Below are positions 46,301-54,416 of a stretch of 64,000 nt of DNA, piece by piece. Within the stretch, counting starts at the first letter, position 1. The number at the start of each line of letters is the position of its first letter. This DNA is from Rhodothermales bacterium (GTDB taxonomy: Bacteria > Bacteroidota > Rhodothermia > Rhodothermales > JANQRZ01): the NCBI GenBank assembly GCA_028284265.1, contig JANQRZ010000018.1, positions 1 through 64,000 on the forward strand, in the 5' to 3' direction. Below the pieces are notes generated by a model, which made no database searches, had not been told where the DNA came from, and worked only from the letters and a program-made list of their open reading frames with translations. Both the position numbers and the translations under genes were made by a program.

Positions 46301-47506
46301 GGTACCGACCCACAGGGCACCCATCCCATCCTCCAGAAACGACGAGATATCGCTCGAACTTAGGCTCCCAGCCTCACTGGGGCGGGCGCGTTCATGGGCG
46401 AGGTACTGCGAGAGCGGATACCGGCGACCGAGACCTCGGTAGGTCCCCACCCAGAGCACGCCCGTTCGATCCACCATCGCCGACAATATCCGGTCGTCGC
46501 TCAAACTCTGGGCATCGGTCGGATCATGGGTGTAGCGGGTAAAACGGTCGGTAGCCGGATCGTACCGATGCAGCCCCCCGCCGTCGGTCCCGACCCAAAG
46601 AGCACCCTCTTGATCCTCTGTGATCGACAGCACCCACGGATGGCCGAGCGCGTCCGGGTTGTTCGTATCGGGTGGGTAGTGGACAAATGTTTCCGTCGCC
46701 GAATCAAAACGGTAGAGGCCGTCCCGAATCGAACCGATCCAGAGCCTGCCACCCCGATCCCGGTGGAGCGTGTAGGCCGCGGAGGGTGCGAGGCTCGGGG
46801 AGCTAGTAGGACCACGTTCAAAGCGCGCAATCGCCCCCGTCGCTACGTCAAGCCGGTTCAGTCCTCTTCCCGTTCCGACCCAGAGCGTCCCGTTTGGCTC
46901 GGCCAAAAGCGAGAGCACGTTGTCACTGTTGAGACTTCCGTCGTCCTCCGGGTCGTGCCGGAACTGCGTGAACGTCTCCGTCGCCGGGTCGAAGCGATTT
47001 AGCCCACCGCCTCGGGTCCCGACCCAGATCGTTCCTGTCGCATCTTCCACGACCGAGCTAAGCCTGTTACTACTAATGCTTGCAGGGTTCGCCGGATCAT
47101 GCTGGTAGTTCGTGAACGCCTCCGTCACGGGATCGAAGCGGCTCGCCCCGCCATCGGTGGCCACCCACAGGTTGCCCGCCCGGTCCTCGTGGAGTCCGCG
47201 TATCCAACTGTTGGCGAGACTCAGCGAATCGGCAGGGTCGCGCAGGAAGGCCCGAAAGGAATGCCCGTCGTACCGGTGCAACCCGATCCATGTACCGACC
47301 CACAGAAAGCCCTGACGGTCTTGCATGATGGCGCTGACTTCGTTCGCCGTCAGCCCATCCGCCACATCAAGTAACTCGAATCTCGGAGCCGGTGCGTCGG
47401 CTTCCTTGACTTGCGCGGTCGCGGGCAGCAAGCCCACGCAGAGCCAACAGGCCAGCGCCACTCGACCGAGCCGCCTTGTATTTCTATGATGTGATGCTAC
47501 TCCCAT
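43307..47506 (-). CDS. Hybrid two-component system sensor/regulator (HTCS: Reg_prop, Y_Y_Y, HisKA, HATPase, REC, AraC HTH)
   Basis: All two-component steps are in one 1399-residue chain. A signal peptide precedes Reg_prop propeller repeats (about 40-690; WVGTxxGGLNRFDPAT theme) and a Y_Y_Y domain, forming the periplasmic sensor. The membrane span is near residue 825. The HisKA box SHEFRTPLTL has its phospho-His near 870. HATPase boxes are NLLSNAIKF (about 990) and GTGIGLALA (about 1053). The receiver Asp is in VVSDVMMPG (about 1184), and the last 105 residues are an AraC HTH. HTCS proteins usually sense glycans and control nearby utilisation or surface genes; targets here are unproven. It lies between the propeller cargo gene and a divergent outer-membrane gene. 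Confidence 0.96.
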   Translation of the reverse strand: MGVASHHRNTRRLGRVALACWLCVGLLPATAQVKEADAPAPRFELLDVADGLTANEVSAIMQDRQGFLWVGTWIGLHRYDGHSFRAFLRDPADSLSLANSWIRGLHEDRAGNLWVATDGGASRFDPVTEAFTNYQHDPANPASISSNRLSSVVEDATGTIWVGTRGGGLNRFDPATETFTQFRHDPEDDGSLNSDNVLSLLAEPNGTLWVGTGRGLNRLDVATGAIARFERGPTSSPSLAPSAAYTLHRDRGGRLWIGSIRDGLYRFDSATETFVHYPPDTNNPDALGHPWVLSITEDQEGALWVGTDGGGLHRYDPATDRFTRYTHDPTDAQSLSDDRILSAMVDRTGVLWVGTYRGLGRRYPLSQYLAHERARPSEAGSLSSSDISSFLEDGMGALWVGTDGGGLNRRDPETGVFTFYRHDPSDPGSLGNDAVLDLAEDDDGAVWVGTYDGLYRRDPQTGRFARFTPQTENGTTQITVAYELVYADGHLWVGTYNGLFDIETATGRVVHYAPEPDGFYQYAISVYPEPSGRVWVGTFSGGFGRLDPPVAGQGKRTFTRIREDAPDPESLQWGMVLSIYRGQDGALWVGGGKGLNRLEVDEAGNVTQYHRPGGLSNVPIDGITEDAQGRLWVTTVLGLSWFDPQAETLLNYDAEDGFPGGGTLYRSPRTGQVYVGGGRGYYSFDPANIAKTPSPSPVVLTGLRLLDERVQVGVEGAPLNRPLAITETLRLRYDDRVVSFEFAALDFREPNAHRYAVRLDGFDEDWREVGAQREVTFTNLSPGRYRFRVRAAGRDGIWGEAEASVAVVIAPPLWRTGWAYLAYALLILGLGAGIYRDRQRRATLRHRAEIERIEAEQLRALDRAKSRFFANVSHEFRTPLTLTLGPLDDLRAGLHGSLSTPMKEQVDLAHRNAARVLDLVNQILDIARLEAGRTPLRARRLEFSLFAGAMAQPFEPLAERRALVFKVETPPEPVEVWADPEQLEKVFTNLLSNAIKFTPEGGTVRVSVEAEGDAARLTVRDSGPGIPATDLPYVFDRFHQVNETSARMQPGTGIGLALAREIADLHKGTLAVESEEGFGSTFMLTLPLGRDHLAPEQIVDEAEPWQPTNVPAPLLYEPGGDGLAETDPDDADEDRTTVLVVEDHAEVRAYIRRHLEPGYRVLEAADGEAGLTAAREQLPDLVVSDVMMPGLSGFELCRALKTDPETSFLPVILLTAKAEHEDRLEGLGEHADDYLTKPFDPAELRVRIENLIALRRRLRERYRQEGIALVFGEDEATVLPEIAPTTVDVTSTDAVFLTEVRTAIETHLGDETLTVERLAEVVGVSRGHLHRQLKALADQTPSEAIRTMRLERAAQLLKAEAGTVSEIAYAVGFKGVAHFSNSFDRQFGCRPSVYAAEQE

Positions 47507-47682
47507 CGCAAAAAGGTAAACCCAACCACCTATACGTAAGGCTTTCAGCCCAACGCAAAATGTCCTTGTCTTTCTGGACTACACCGAAAAACACCAATGT
47601 GTGATCGGCTGGCGGCTGGTTTCCTGCGTCAGGTGGTGAGGGCTTGCCCTCGTCCTTCCTCTTCCGCTCAACCTGACTCATC

Positions 47683-48207
47683 ATGCACCGCACCGTTCTC
47701 CTCCTCGCTGCGCTCCTTCTGACCGCTGCCCTACCAACGGCCTACGCCCAAACCGGCGTCCTTGGCTACGCGGGCTATGACACCGACGCCGAAGGGGCGA
47801 TTCTTGGTGTCGGCGTGGAGATTGGCCTGCCGGTGACGGCTCCAGTCGCACTCGCGGTACGTCCGTCTGGTGAGTATCTGCTAGCGACCGATATCACCGT
47901 CGCCGACCGCGTTTTTACCCGCACAATGGGCCAGTTCAACCTCGACCTCATCGCCCGGCTCGGGACACCCGGTTTCCAGCCCTATGCCGGGGCAGGCGTC
48001 AGCGTGCGCCTCATCAGCTTTGACACCTCGGACGACGACGCGGTGGAGGGCGACCTCGACAGCGCCGAGAACAACGTCGGAGCCAACCTCTTGGCCGGGG
48101 TCGAGTTCGGCGGCTTCGGCCCAGTGAACCTCTTTGTGCAGGGGCGCGCCACCCTCGCCAGTGGGAGCACAGCAACCTTTATGGGCGGTCTACGGCTCGG
48201 GCTGTAG
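47683..48207 (+). CDS. Small outer-membrane beta-barrel-like protein
   Basis: The 174-residue protein starts with a clear signal peptide (MHRTVLLLAALLLTAAL ending AYAQ). The mature part alternates polar and hydrophobic residues with Gly-rich turns (GVLGYAGYDTDAEGAILGVGVEIGLP, PYAGAGVSVRLISFD) and ends GGLRLGL, an amphipathic final strand. This fits an eight-stranded barrel of the OmpA/OmpW size class. It is divergent from the HTCS gene with a 176-base gap, so shared regulation is possible. No specific family is recognised. Confidence 0.75.
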   Translation: MHRTVLLLAALLLTAALPTAYAQTGVLGYAGYDTDAEGAILGVGVEIGLPVTAPVALAVRPSGEYLLATDITVADRVFTRTMGQFNLDLIARLGTPGFQPYAGAGVSVRLISFDTSDDDAVEGDLDSAENNVGANLLAGVEFGGFGPVNLFVQGRATLASGSTATFMGGLRLGL

Positions 48208-48215
48208 CGGTCAGC

Positions 48216-48599
48216 CTAGGACTGAGGAAGTTCTTCGAGGTCAAGCTCGGCGAGTGCCCCTTCGAGGGTGCCCACCACTGAGGCCTCTAAGCCTCGAACG
48301 CGCAGCAGCAGCGCGCACAGCTTCGCCATCTCCACGTCAAGCGAGCGAACGGCAATCGTTACCTCCTTCCCGACCGTTGTCTCCGCTTTCGCTTCGACCA
48401 TCTCGGTGAGGTCGTTCGGCTCAAGAAGAAGTGACGTGACCTTCCGCCCATCCCAGATCACGTTGAAGTGCTGTCGCCACCGGGGGTCTTTCCGAAGCGT
48501 GTGCGCCGCCTGAACGATGTCCTGACCGCGCACTTCGCCACCGACCTCAATGAGGGCGAAGCCTTCGGTTTCGTGAATCTGGATGGATGCTTGAGCCAT
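48216..48599 (-). CDS. Small alpha/beta protein, possibly STAS/SpoIIAA-like
   Basis: The 127-residue cytosolic protein has alternating strands and helices: IQIHETEGFALIEVGGEVRGQDIVQAAHTL, then RWRQHFNVIWDGRKV. That layout resembles the SpoIIAA/STAS fold (strand, strand, helix, strand with a conserved Asp). No catalytic motif is visible. It is convergent with the small barrel gene (8 bases apart) and has an AT-rich upstream gap. The family call is a fold guess only; the frame itself looks coding because its codon use matches its neighbours. Confidence 0.55.
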   Translation of the reverse strand: MAQASIQIHETEGFALIEVGGEVRGQDIVQAAHTLRKDPRWRQHFNVIWDGRKVTSLLLEPNDLTEMVEAKAETTVGKEVTIAVRSLDVEMAKLCALLLRVRGLEASVVGTLEGALAELDLEELPQS

Positions 48600-48614
48600 A
48601 GCGCTAAGAGGCAG

Positions 48615-48646
48615 AAAAGATAAATCCTCTTCTCAACTAAATGCAA
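48615..48646 (-). promoter_or_regulatory. Possible Bacteroidota-type promoter for the small alpha/beta protein
   Basis: On the minus strand the sequence TATCTTTT, similar to the -7 element TAnnTTTG, lies 15 bases upstream of the ATG. TTGC, resembling the -33 element, is 20 bases further upstream. The gap is AT-rich compared with the surrounding genes. No start site data exist. Confidence 0.3.
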
Positions 48647-48828
48647 CAAATCCAAACTTTTTGACTAACCGTGCAATACATAGAAAAACTAAACTGATCA
48701 GCCTGCCAGACGAGGCATCGGCTCCAAGCGAATCTCTGCTCTCCTTAGTCCAGATTTCGAGGGGCAGGCCCAGACCGGGGCGTTAACTTCTGCGCGCTTC
48801 CCGTCCTGTCTCGCTCTCTGCTTGCCCG

Positions 48829-49578
48829 ATGAACTTCTGCGTCTGTATCAAACAGGTCCCCGACGTTTCTGCCCCCATCCAGGTTCGTGATGGCGAACTC
48901 GTGATGGATGCGGGTCGGGTGGTTCTCAACGCCTACGACGCGAGTGCGGTCGAGGAAGCACTCGTGCTCACCGAACAGCACGGCGGTGAGGTCGAGGTAC
49001 TCCTCATCGGACCGGAGCGGGCGACGGAGACCATCCGCAAGGCGCTCGCCATGGGTGCCGCGCGTGGCACACACCTCGTCGTGCCCGAAGGCACGGAGCT
49101 AGACTCTGCCGCCGTCTCGAAACTGCTGGCCGATCACTTGGGCGGGTCTACCTACGATGTGATCGCCACCGGCAAGCAGGCGCAAGACACGGACTCCGGC
49201 CTCGCGGGCGCGATGCTCGCCGAGCGCCTCGGTCGGCCCTATGCCACGAACGCGGTCGGCCTCGCCATTGACGGCGACACCCTCATCGTGACCCGCCAAG
49301 GCGATGCCGGACAGGAGATCATCGCCCTCCCGAAGCCGTGCCTCGTGACGTGCTCGAACGACATGAACGATCCGCGCATCCCCAAGCTCAAGGGCGTGAT
49401 GGCAGCCAAGAAGAAACCCATCGAGACAGTCGCGGTGAGCGACGTGCCCTCGACCTCGGTTCGCGTTCTCCGCTACGAGTCCGTTCCGGCCCGCGACCCC
49501 GGCGAGACGATTGACGGCGAGCCGAGTGAACAGGCCGCCGAGGTCGTGCGCCGCCTCCACGAAGCGAGCGTCCTCTAG
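48829..49578 (+). CDS. etfB: Electron transfer flavoprotein, beta subunit
   Basis: EtfB binds AMP and, with EtfA, carries electrons from acyl-CoA dehydrogenases to ETF-quinone oxidoreductase. The 249-residue protein starts CVCIKQVPD, the family opening after the initiator. The recognition region has VLNAYDASAVEEAL and the signature segment with ATGKQAQDTDSGLAGAMLAE. It is followed by etfA after 40 bases and heads the etfB-etfA-fixC-fixX cluster. Confidence 0.95.
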   Translation: MNFCVCIKQVPDVSAPIQVRDGELVMDAGRVVLNAYDASAVEEALVLTEQHGGEVEVLLIGPERATETIRKALAMGAARGTHLVVPEGTELDSAAVSKLLADHLGGSTYDVIATGKQAQDTDSGLAGAMLAERLGRPYATNAVGLAIDGDTLIVTRQGDAGQEIIALPKPCLVTCSNDMNDPRIPKLKGVMAAKKKPIETVAVSDVPSTSVRVLRYESVPARDPGETIDGEPSEQAAEVVRRLHEASVL

Positions 49579-49618
49579 AGACTGACGCCCCTCCTTTTCT
49601 GCACCTCTACCTCCTGCA

Positions 49619-50593
49619 ATGCCGAGCATCCTCAGCTTCGTCGCCCTCTCGAACGGCCAGCCTACCCGCGCTTCACTCGAAGTGCTGACGCGCTGCCGCC
49701 AACTCGCCGCGCAGCATGGGCACGACCTCGCTGCCGTCGTGCTCGCGCCCGACCCGTCGGCGGCTGCCGATGCCGCCCAGCAATACGGAGCTGCTACCGT
49801 TTACACGGTCGCCGACTCGTCGTTTGAGAACGCGCTCAACACCCCGATGCTGGGTGCGCTCGACGCCGTCATAGAGCAAGCGCAACCCGCGGTCGTCGCG
49901 TTCCCTTCGACGGAGGGTGTGAAAGATATTCTCGGTGCGCTCGCTGTCCGAACCGGCGGCGCGGTGATCGCCGACGTGGCTGAGTTCGAGATTAAAGACG
50001 GTGGCGTGGAAGCGCTTCGGCCGGTGATGGCCGCCAAGTTTCTCGCCCGGACGCGGGCCGAGGGTAACCCCGTGCTCATCTCCGTCCGTAGCGGCTCCTA
50101 TGTCGCCGAAGAAGCGCCTGTCGCGGGTACGGTCGAGGCTATGGCCTTCACGTCGAGCGAGGCGAAGCAGACGCTCCGCGAGGTGGTGGCGAGCGTGACG
50201 GGCGGTGTGGACTTGAGCGATGCCCGCGTGGTTGTCGCCGCCGGGCGTGGGGTAAAAGACGACGAAGGCAAGCGACTCGTCGAAGAACTCGCCGAGGTGA
50301 CGGGTGCCGCCATCGGCGCGAGTCGGGCGGTCGTGGAAACCGGCATGTTTCCGGCGACGGCGCAGATTGGGCAGACCGGCAAAGTGGTGTCGCCGGAAGT
50401 CTACTTCGCGGTCGGCGTCTCGGGCGCGATCCAGCACGTCGCGGGCATGTCGAATAGCCGGATCATCGTCGCCGTCAACAACAACGCCGACGCGCCCATC
50501 TTCGACGTAGCGACCTACGGCATCGTTGGCGACCTCTACCAAGTGCTGCCCGCCCTCATCGCCGAGATCAAGAACGCGAACGGCACTACCTAA
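49619..50593 (+). CDS. etfA: Electron transfer flavoprotein, alpha subunit
   Basis: EtfA holds the FAD of the ETF heterodimer. The 324-residue protein has the alpha-specific C-terminal FAD domain, with [51 protein letters not shown] and [20 protein letters not shown]. It follows etfB in the same operon and precedes fixC, with a REP-like palindrome in the 150-base gap. Confidence 0.96.
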   Translation: MPSILSFVALSNGQPTRASLEVLTRCRQLAAQHGHDLAAVVLAPDPSAAADAAQQYGAATVYTVADSSFENALNTPMLGALDAVIEQAQPAVVAFPSTEGVKDILGALAVRTGGAVIADVAEFEIKDGGVEALRPVMAAKFLARTRAEGNPVLISVRSGSYVAEEAPVAGTVEAMAFTSSEAKQTLREVVASVTGGVDLSDARVVVAAGRGVKDDEGKRLVEELAEVTGAAIGASRAVVETGMFPATAQIGQTGKVVSPEVYFAVGVSGAIQHVAGMSNSRIIVAVNNNADAPIFDVATYGIVGDLYQVLPALIAEIKNANGTT

Positions 50594-50605
50594 TCCTCCC
50601 CCTTG

Positions 50606-50714
50606 GTCATTCTGAGCGAAGTGAGCGCCAGCGAACGCAGTCGAAGAATCTCTGGTGAGACTGCCATAAGAGATTCTTCGACTCCGGCCCTTGCGGGCCT
50701 CCGCTCAGAATGAC
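50606..50714. repeat. REP-like palindromic repeat A (GTCATTCTGAGCG ends)
   Basis: The ends GTCATTCTGAGCG (50606-50618) and CGCTCAGAATGAC (50702-50714) are perfect reverse complements. An inner 15-bp pair (AGTCGAAGAATCTCT at 50639-50653, AGAGATTCTTCGACT at 50669-50683) makes a second stem. It fills the etfA-fixC gap and looks like an interspersed noncoding element. No transposase is encoded. Confidence 0.85.
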
Positions 50715-50745
50715 AGACCAAAGTGGGAGCAGCATTCCTGAACCT

Positions 50746-52068
50746 ATGGACGAACGCTTCGACTGCATCATCGTCGGCGGTGGCCCGGCTGGACTTGCAG
50801 CAGCGATGACGCTGGCCCGCGCTGACGCTCGCTTCCTGCTCGTCGAGCGCGGCGAGTGGAGCGGCGCAAAGAACGTCTCCGGCGGCGTCCTTTGGGGCCG
50901 CGACCTTGCCCGCCTCGTGCCCAACTACTGGGAAGAGGAAGACGCCGGTTGGGAGCGGTTCGTCAACCACCGCCGCCTGACATTCATGGACGACGGCGCG
51001 TCGTTCTCGCTCGACTTCAAGAGCGACCACTTCAATACCCCGCCCTATACCGGCCTCACGGTTCTCCGCTCGCGCTTCGATGCGTGGCTCGCGGGGAAAG
51101 TGGACGAGGTGCTCGAAGAGAGCGAACACGGTGAGTCGCTCCTCGCCACCGATATCCTCGTTGAGGAGGTCATCAAGGAGAACGACAAAGTCACCGGCAT
51201 CCGGGCGGGCGGCGAAGAGTTTTTCGCCGACTGCGTGATCCTCGCCGAGGGCGTCAACAACCTCCTCACCCGGCAGGTCGGCTTGCAAACCGACTATGTC
51301 CCCGCCGAGGGTTTGGCGGTCGGCGTGAAGGAGGTGATCCGATTCGAGGAGTCGGTGCTGCGCGACCGCTTCCAACTCGGCGAGCGTAGCGGCATGTCGA
51401 ACGAGTTCGTCGGCTACGCGAGCGATGGCGTCGAAGGCGGCGGCTTCCTCTACACCAACCGCGACTCGGTCTCTATCGGCCTCGTCCTCGGCATGGCCGA
51501 TCTGCGCAAGGCAGGCAAGAAGCCCTACGACCTCCTCAACCAGTTCAAGACCCACCCCACCGTCGCCGACGCGATCCGGGGCGGCGAGGTGCTGGAATAC
51601 AACGCCAAGGTCGTCTCGACGGGCGACATGCGCGTGATGCCGAAGGAGATTTATGCCGACGGTGTGCTCGTCGCGGGCGAGGCCGCCAACCTCGTCCTCA
51701 ACGCGGGCCGGGCGATCCAGGGGATGGACTACGCGATGCGCTCCGGCATCCTCGCTGCCGAGACGGTCGTCGAGGCGAAGAAAGTGCAGGATTTCAGCGA
51801 GGCGTTCCTTCAGCACTACCGTACCGCGCTCGATAACTCCTACGTGATGCAGGACCTGCGTGGCTTCCAGCAGGCCGTCCAAGTGCTCCACTCGCCCGCC
51901 ATGTTCCAGCAGGTCCCCCGCCTCGTGTGCGACTTCGGGCGGGAATTCTTCACCGTCGACAACAAGCCGACGAAGAAGGCGTACCAGATTCTCCGCGACG
52001 TGCGGAAGGAACACATCGGGTACTGGGACCTCATCAAGCTCGGCTCCCGTGCCGCGAGAGCGTTGTAG
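50746..52068 (+). CDS. fixC: Electron-transferring-flavoprotein:quinone oxidoreductase, FixC-like
   Basis: FixC is the FAD subunit that passes electrons from ETF to quinone. The ATG at 50746 was chosen since it gives MDERFDCIIVGGGPAGLAAA; an earlier ATG at 50710 lies inside the terminal inverted repeat of a REP-like element. The 440-residue protein has the N-terminal Rossmann motif VGGGPAGLAAAMTLARA, the segment EWSGAKNVSGGVLWG typical of FixC, and GEAANLVLNAGRAIQGMDYAMRSG as the second FAD-binding part. It acts with the adjacent ferredoxin-like FixX. No nitrogenase genes are present, so a role in acyl-CoA oxidation is more likely. Confidence 0.93.
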   Translation: MDERFDCIIVGGGPAGLAAAMTLARADARFLLVERGEWSGAKNVSGGVLWGRDLARLVPNYWEEEDAGWERFVNHRRLTFMDDGASFSLDFKSDHFNTPPYTGLTVLRSRFDAWLAGKVDEVLEESEHGESLLATDILVEEVIKENDKVTGIRAGGEEFFADCVILAEGVNNLLTRQVGLQTDYVPAEGLAVGVKEVIRFEESVLRDRFQLGERSGMSNEFVGYASDGVEGGGFLYTNRDSVSIGLVLGMADLRKAGKKPYDLLNQFKTHPTVADAIRGGEVLEYNAKVVSTGDMRVMPKEIYADGVLVAGEAANLVLNAGRAIQGMDYAMRSGILAAETVVEAKKVQDFSEAFLQHYRTALDNSYVMQDLRGFQQAVQVLHSPAMFQQVPRLVCDFGREFFTVDNKPTKKAYQILRDVRKEHIGYWDLIKLGSRAARAL

Positions 52069-52070
52069 TT

Positions 52071-52186
52071 TGTCATTTCGAGCGAAGCGAGAAATCTCCT
52101 CCGATGCGGACGTACATCACCTCAGAGTAGGAGATTTGCCTGCGGCGAGGCTTCGCGTTCTCCTCGCTTTGCTCGTCGAAATGACA
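52071..52186. repeat. REP-like palindromic repeat B (TGTCATTTCGA ends)
   Basis: The ends TGTCATTTCGA (52071-52081) and TCGAAATGACA (52176-52186) are perfect reverse complements; an inner AAATCTCCT/AGGAGATTT pair (52092-52100, 52129-52137) gives a second stem. It begins two bases after the fixC stop codon and is related in layout to repeats A and D. Confidence 0.85.
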
Positions 52187-52216
52187 TCCCTCTAAGATAT
52201 AGACCTTGATAGTAGG

Positions 52217-52531
52217 ATGAGCGAAAACGTCAACACTCTCAGCATCGCCGAGCGGCTCGGCAAGGTGGCCTACCGCAACCAAGGGCGCACCGAGGCCAAA
52301 CCGCACATCCTCGTCGAGACCGACATCTGCAACACGACGTGCCCCCACAAGTGCACGACCTACGTCTGCCCGGCCAACTGCTACACGCTCGACGAGGTCG
52401 GCAAGGTGCATTTCCAGTTCGAGGACTGCATCGAGTGTGGCACCTGCATGTACGCTTGCGACCAAGGGGCCGTGACATGGCGCTATCCCGACCCTGAAGA
52501 CGGGCGCGGCGTCAACTGGAATATGGGGTGA
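52217..52531 (+). CDS. fixX: Ferredoxin-like protein FixX
   Basis: FixX is the iron-sulfur subunit that works with FixC to reduce quinone. The 104-residue protein has the cysteine series CNTTCPHKCTTYVCPANC followed by CIECGTCMYACDQG. The second part fits the C-x2-C-x2-C-x3-C pattern of a 4Fe-4S cluster; the first four-cysteine region is typical of FixX. There is no signal peptide. It follows fixC after repeat B and belongs to the same expression unit as etfBA and fixC. Confidence 0.93.
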   Translation: MSENVNTLSIAERLGKVAYRNQGRTEAKPHILVETDICNTTCPHKCTTYVCPANCYTLDEVGKVHFQFEDCIECGTCMYACDQGAVTWRYPDPEDGRGVNWNMG

Positions 52532-52550
52532 TAGCACCCGCTTTGCTCTT

Positions 52551-52587
52551 GTCATCCTGAGCGAGCGCAGCGAGTCGAAGGATCTCT
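52551..52587. repeat. REP-like repeat C, half element
   Basis: The segment begins GTCATCCTGAGCGAGCGCAG and ends GAAGGATCTCT, a variant of the left half of repeat A, but no matching right half follows. It is probably a decayed or truncated copy next to repeat D. Confidence 0.6.
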
Positions 52588-52618
52588 AATATCAAATCCA
52601 GTAACATCATTTACCCTT

Positions 52619-52713
52619 TGTCATTTCGAGCGAACGCGAGAAACCTCCTGCTCTGAGGTCTTGCTCGGCCTTGTCGAAGGGGATTTCTCCTCGCTACGCT
52701 CGTCGAAATGACA
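52619..52713. repeat. REP-like palindromic repeat D (TGTCATTTCGA ends)
   Basis: The ends TGTCATTTCGA (52619-52629) and TCGAAATGACA (52703-52713) match those of repeat B exactly. The interior shares the GAGAAACCTCC and GGATTTCTCC arms with mismatches, so it is a diverged copy of the same element about 540 bases downstream. Confidence 0.85.
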
Positions 52714-52741
52714 ACTCTTTAACCGGACTTGGTAGAACACG

Positions 52742-53002
52742 ATGATTGGCAAGTCAGAGAATCCAATCGAATGGGCGCTCCTAGTCTATCAACTAGAAGA
52801 CGCGGCTGAGCATCTCACGAAGCTTATCCGAGAGATGTCTGAGCGTGAGGATTACGACGAGCCAGAGTTCAGGATCGACCTCGGACACATCTTCGCCCAT
52901 CTCAATCGCGCTTGGCACCTACGGAATCTCACCGGAGAGGAAGCCCAAAGCCTGAGCGATGAGGCCTCTGAGTTTCCGACCGACTTGCGCCCCATCGGCT
53001 AA
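52742..53002 (+). CDS. Small uncharacterised protein
   Basis: This 86-residue frame starts at an ATG 28 bases after repeat D and ends 78 bases before the acyl-CoA dehydrogenase. The sequence is mainly helical and acidic (AAEHLTKLIREMSEREDYDEPEF, then FAHLNRAWHLRN), with no motif I recognise. Its base composition is less GC-rich than its neighbours, which may mark a transferred gene. It could be a real small gene or chance; codon use looks natural and a stop-free helical protein favours the former. Confidence 0.55.
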   Translation: MIGKSENPIEWALLVYQLEDAAEHLTKLIREMSEREDYDEPEFRIDLGHIFAHLNRAWHLRNLTGEEAQSLSDEASEFPTDLRPIG

Positions 53003-53080
53003 ACCAGCTAAAAGCGCACGTATCTTTCAATCCGCCGCTGCTCGACTGACAAAGGACCACTGACAAAGAACCGATAACCC

Positions 53081-54346
53081 ATGCCGAAGACCCACTTCAA
53101 CACCGACGACGCCTTCCTCTTCGAGCAGATGCTCTCCGAGGAGGACCGCCTCATCATGCAGTCCGCCCGCGACTACGCGCAGCAGAACTTGGAGCCGCGC
53201 GCGCTCGAAGGCAACCAGGACGAGGTCTTCCACGACGCCATTCCCGGCGAGATGGCCGAGATGGGCCTGCTCGGCGCGACAATCCCCGAGGAGTACGGCG
53301 GCCTCGGCGCGAGCTACACCGCCTACGGCCTCATCGCCCGCGAACTGGAGCGCGTGGACTCCGGCTACCGCTCGTTCGCCTCGGTGCAGTCGTCGCTCGT
53401 GATGTACCCGATCTACGACTTCGGGACCGAGGAGCAGCGCCAGCGCTTCCTGCCGAAGCTCGCCTCGGCGGAAATGATCGGCTGCTTCGGGCTGACCGAG
53501 CCGAACCACGGCTCCGACCCCGGCTCGATGGAGACGACCGCGACGAAAGTGGACGGCGGCTTCGTGCTCAACGGCGCGAAGATGTGGATCACCAACTCGC
53601 CCGTCGCCGACGTGGGCGTGGTCTGGGCCAAGTCGAAAGGCGACGGCGAGGACGGCGTGATCCGCGGCTTCCTCGTCGAGAAGGGCATGGACGGCTACAC
53701 GGCCCCGAAGACACACAACAAGATGAGTCTTCGGGCGAGCATCACCGGCGAGATGGTCTTCGACGACTGCTTCGTCCCCGACGAAAATGTCTTCCCCGAG
53801 ATTCGCGGGCTGAAGGGTCCGTTCTCGTGCCTTAACAACGCCCGCTACGGCATCGCCTGGGGCGCGGTCGGTGCAGCGGAAGACTGCTACGGGCGGGCGC
53901 GGCAGTACGTCGGCGAGCGCAAGCAGTTCGGCTATCCCCTCGCGGCGAACCAGCTTGTCCAGACCAAGCTGGCGAATATGCTGACCGACATCACGCAGAT
54001 GCAGCTTCTCGCGTGGCGACTCGGACAACTCAAGGACGCAGGCAAGGTCGCCCCGCCGATGATCTCGCTCGCCAAGCGTAACAACGTCGGCAAAGCACTC
54101 GACATCGCCCGCGTCTCCCGCGACATGCTCGGCGGCAACGGTATCACGGGCGAGTACCGCGTGATCCACCACATGGTCAACCTCGAATCGGTCAACACCT
54201 ACGAGGGCACCTACGACATCCACGGCCTGATCTTGGGCCGCGAGATCACCGGCCTCCAAGCGTTCATGCCGCGCGGCAACGACCTGCCGAGCAGCAATGG
54301 GCACGCACCGCAACCCGCGAAAGAACTGGCAGCCAGCGCCAAGTAG
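53081..54346 (+). CDS. Acyl-CoA dehydrogenase, glutaryl-CoA-dehydrogenase-like
   Basis: The 421-residue flavoenzyme has the ACAD fold. It resembles glutaryl-CoA dehydrogenase in [38 protein letters not shown], and [16 protein letters not shown]. The catalytic base is Glu375 in [16 protein letters not shown]. The normal reaction is oxidation and decarboxylation of glutaryl-CoA to crotonyl-CoA, giving electrons to ETF, which is encoded just upstream. A related short-chain substrate cannot be excluded. Confidence 0.92.
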   Translation: MPKTHFNTDDAFLFEQMLSEEDRLIMQSARDYAQQNLEPRALEGNQDEVFHDAIPGEMAEMGLLGATIPEEYGGLGASYTAYGLIARELERVDSGYRSFASVQSSLVMYPIYDFGTEEQRQRFLPKLASAEMIGCFGLTEPNHGSDPGSMETTATKVDGGFVLNGAKMWITNSPVADVGVVWAKSKGDGEDGVIRGFLVEKGMDGYTAPKTHNKMSLRASITGEMVFDDCFVPDENVFPEIRGLKGPFSCLNNARYGIAWGAVGAAEDCYGRARQYVGERKQFGYPLAANQLVQTKLANMLTDITQMQLLAWRLGQLKDAGKVAPPMISLAKRNNVGKALDIARVSRDMLGGNGITGEYRVIHHMVNLESVNTYEGTYDIHGLILGREITGLQAFMPRGNDLPSSNGHAPQPAKELAASAK

Positions 54347-54416
54347 TCCCGACGGCAACCGTAGAACACGGGGGCGCTGCACTGCGTAGCGTCCCCGTAT
54401 TCATTTCCTCTCATCG

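Noticed and set aside
50746-52531. Nitrogen-fixation locus, suggested by fixC and fixX
   Set aside because: No nif genes are present. The pairing with etfBA and an acyl-CoA dehydrogenase points to fatty or amino acid oxidation.
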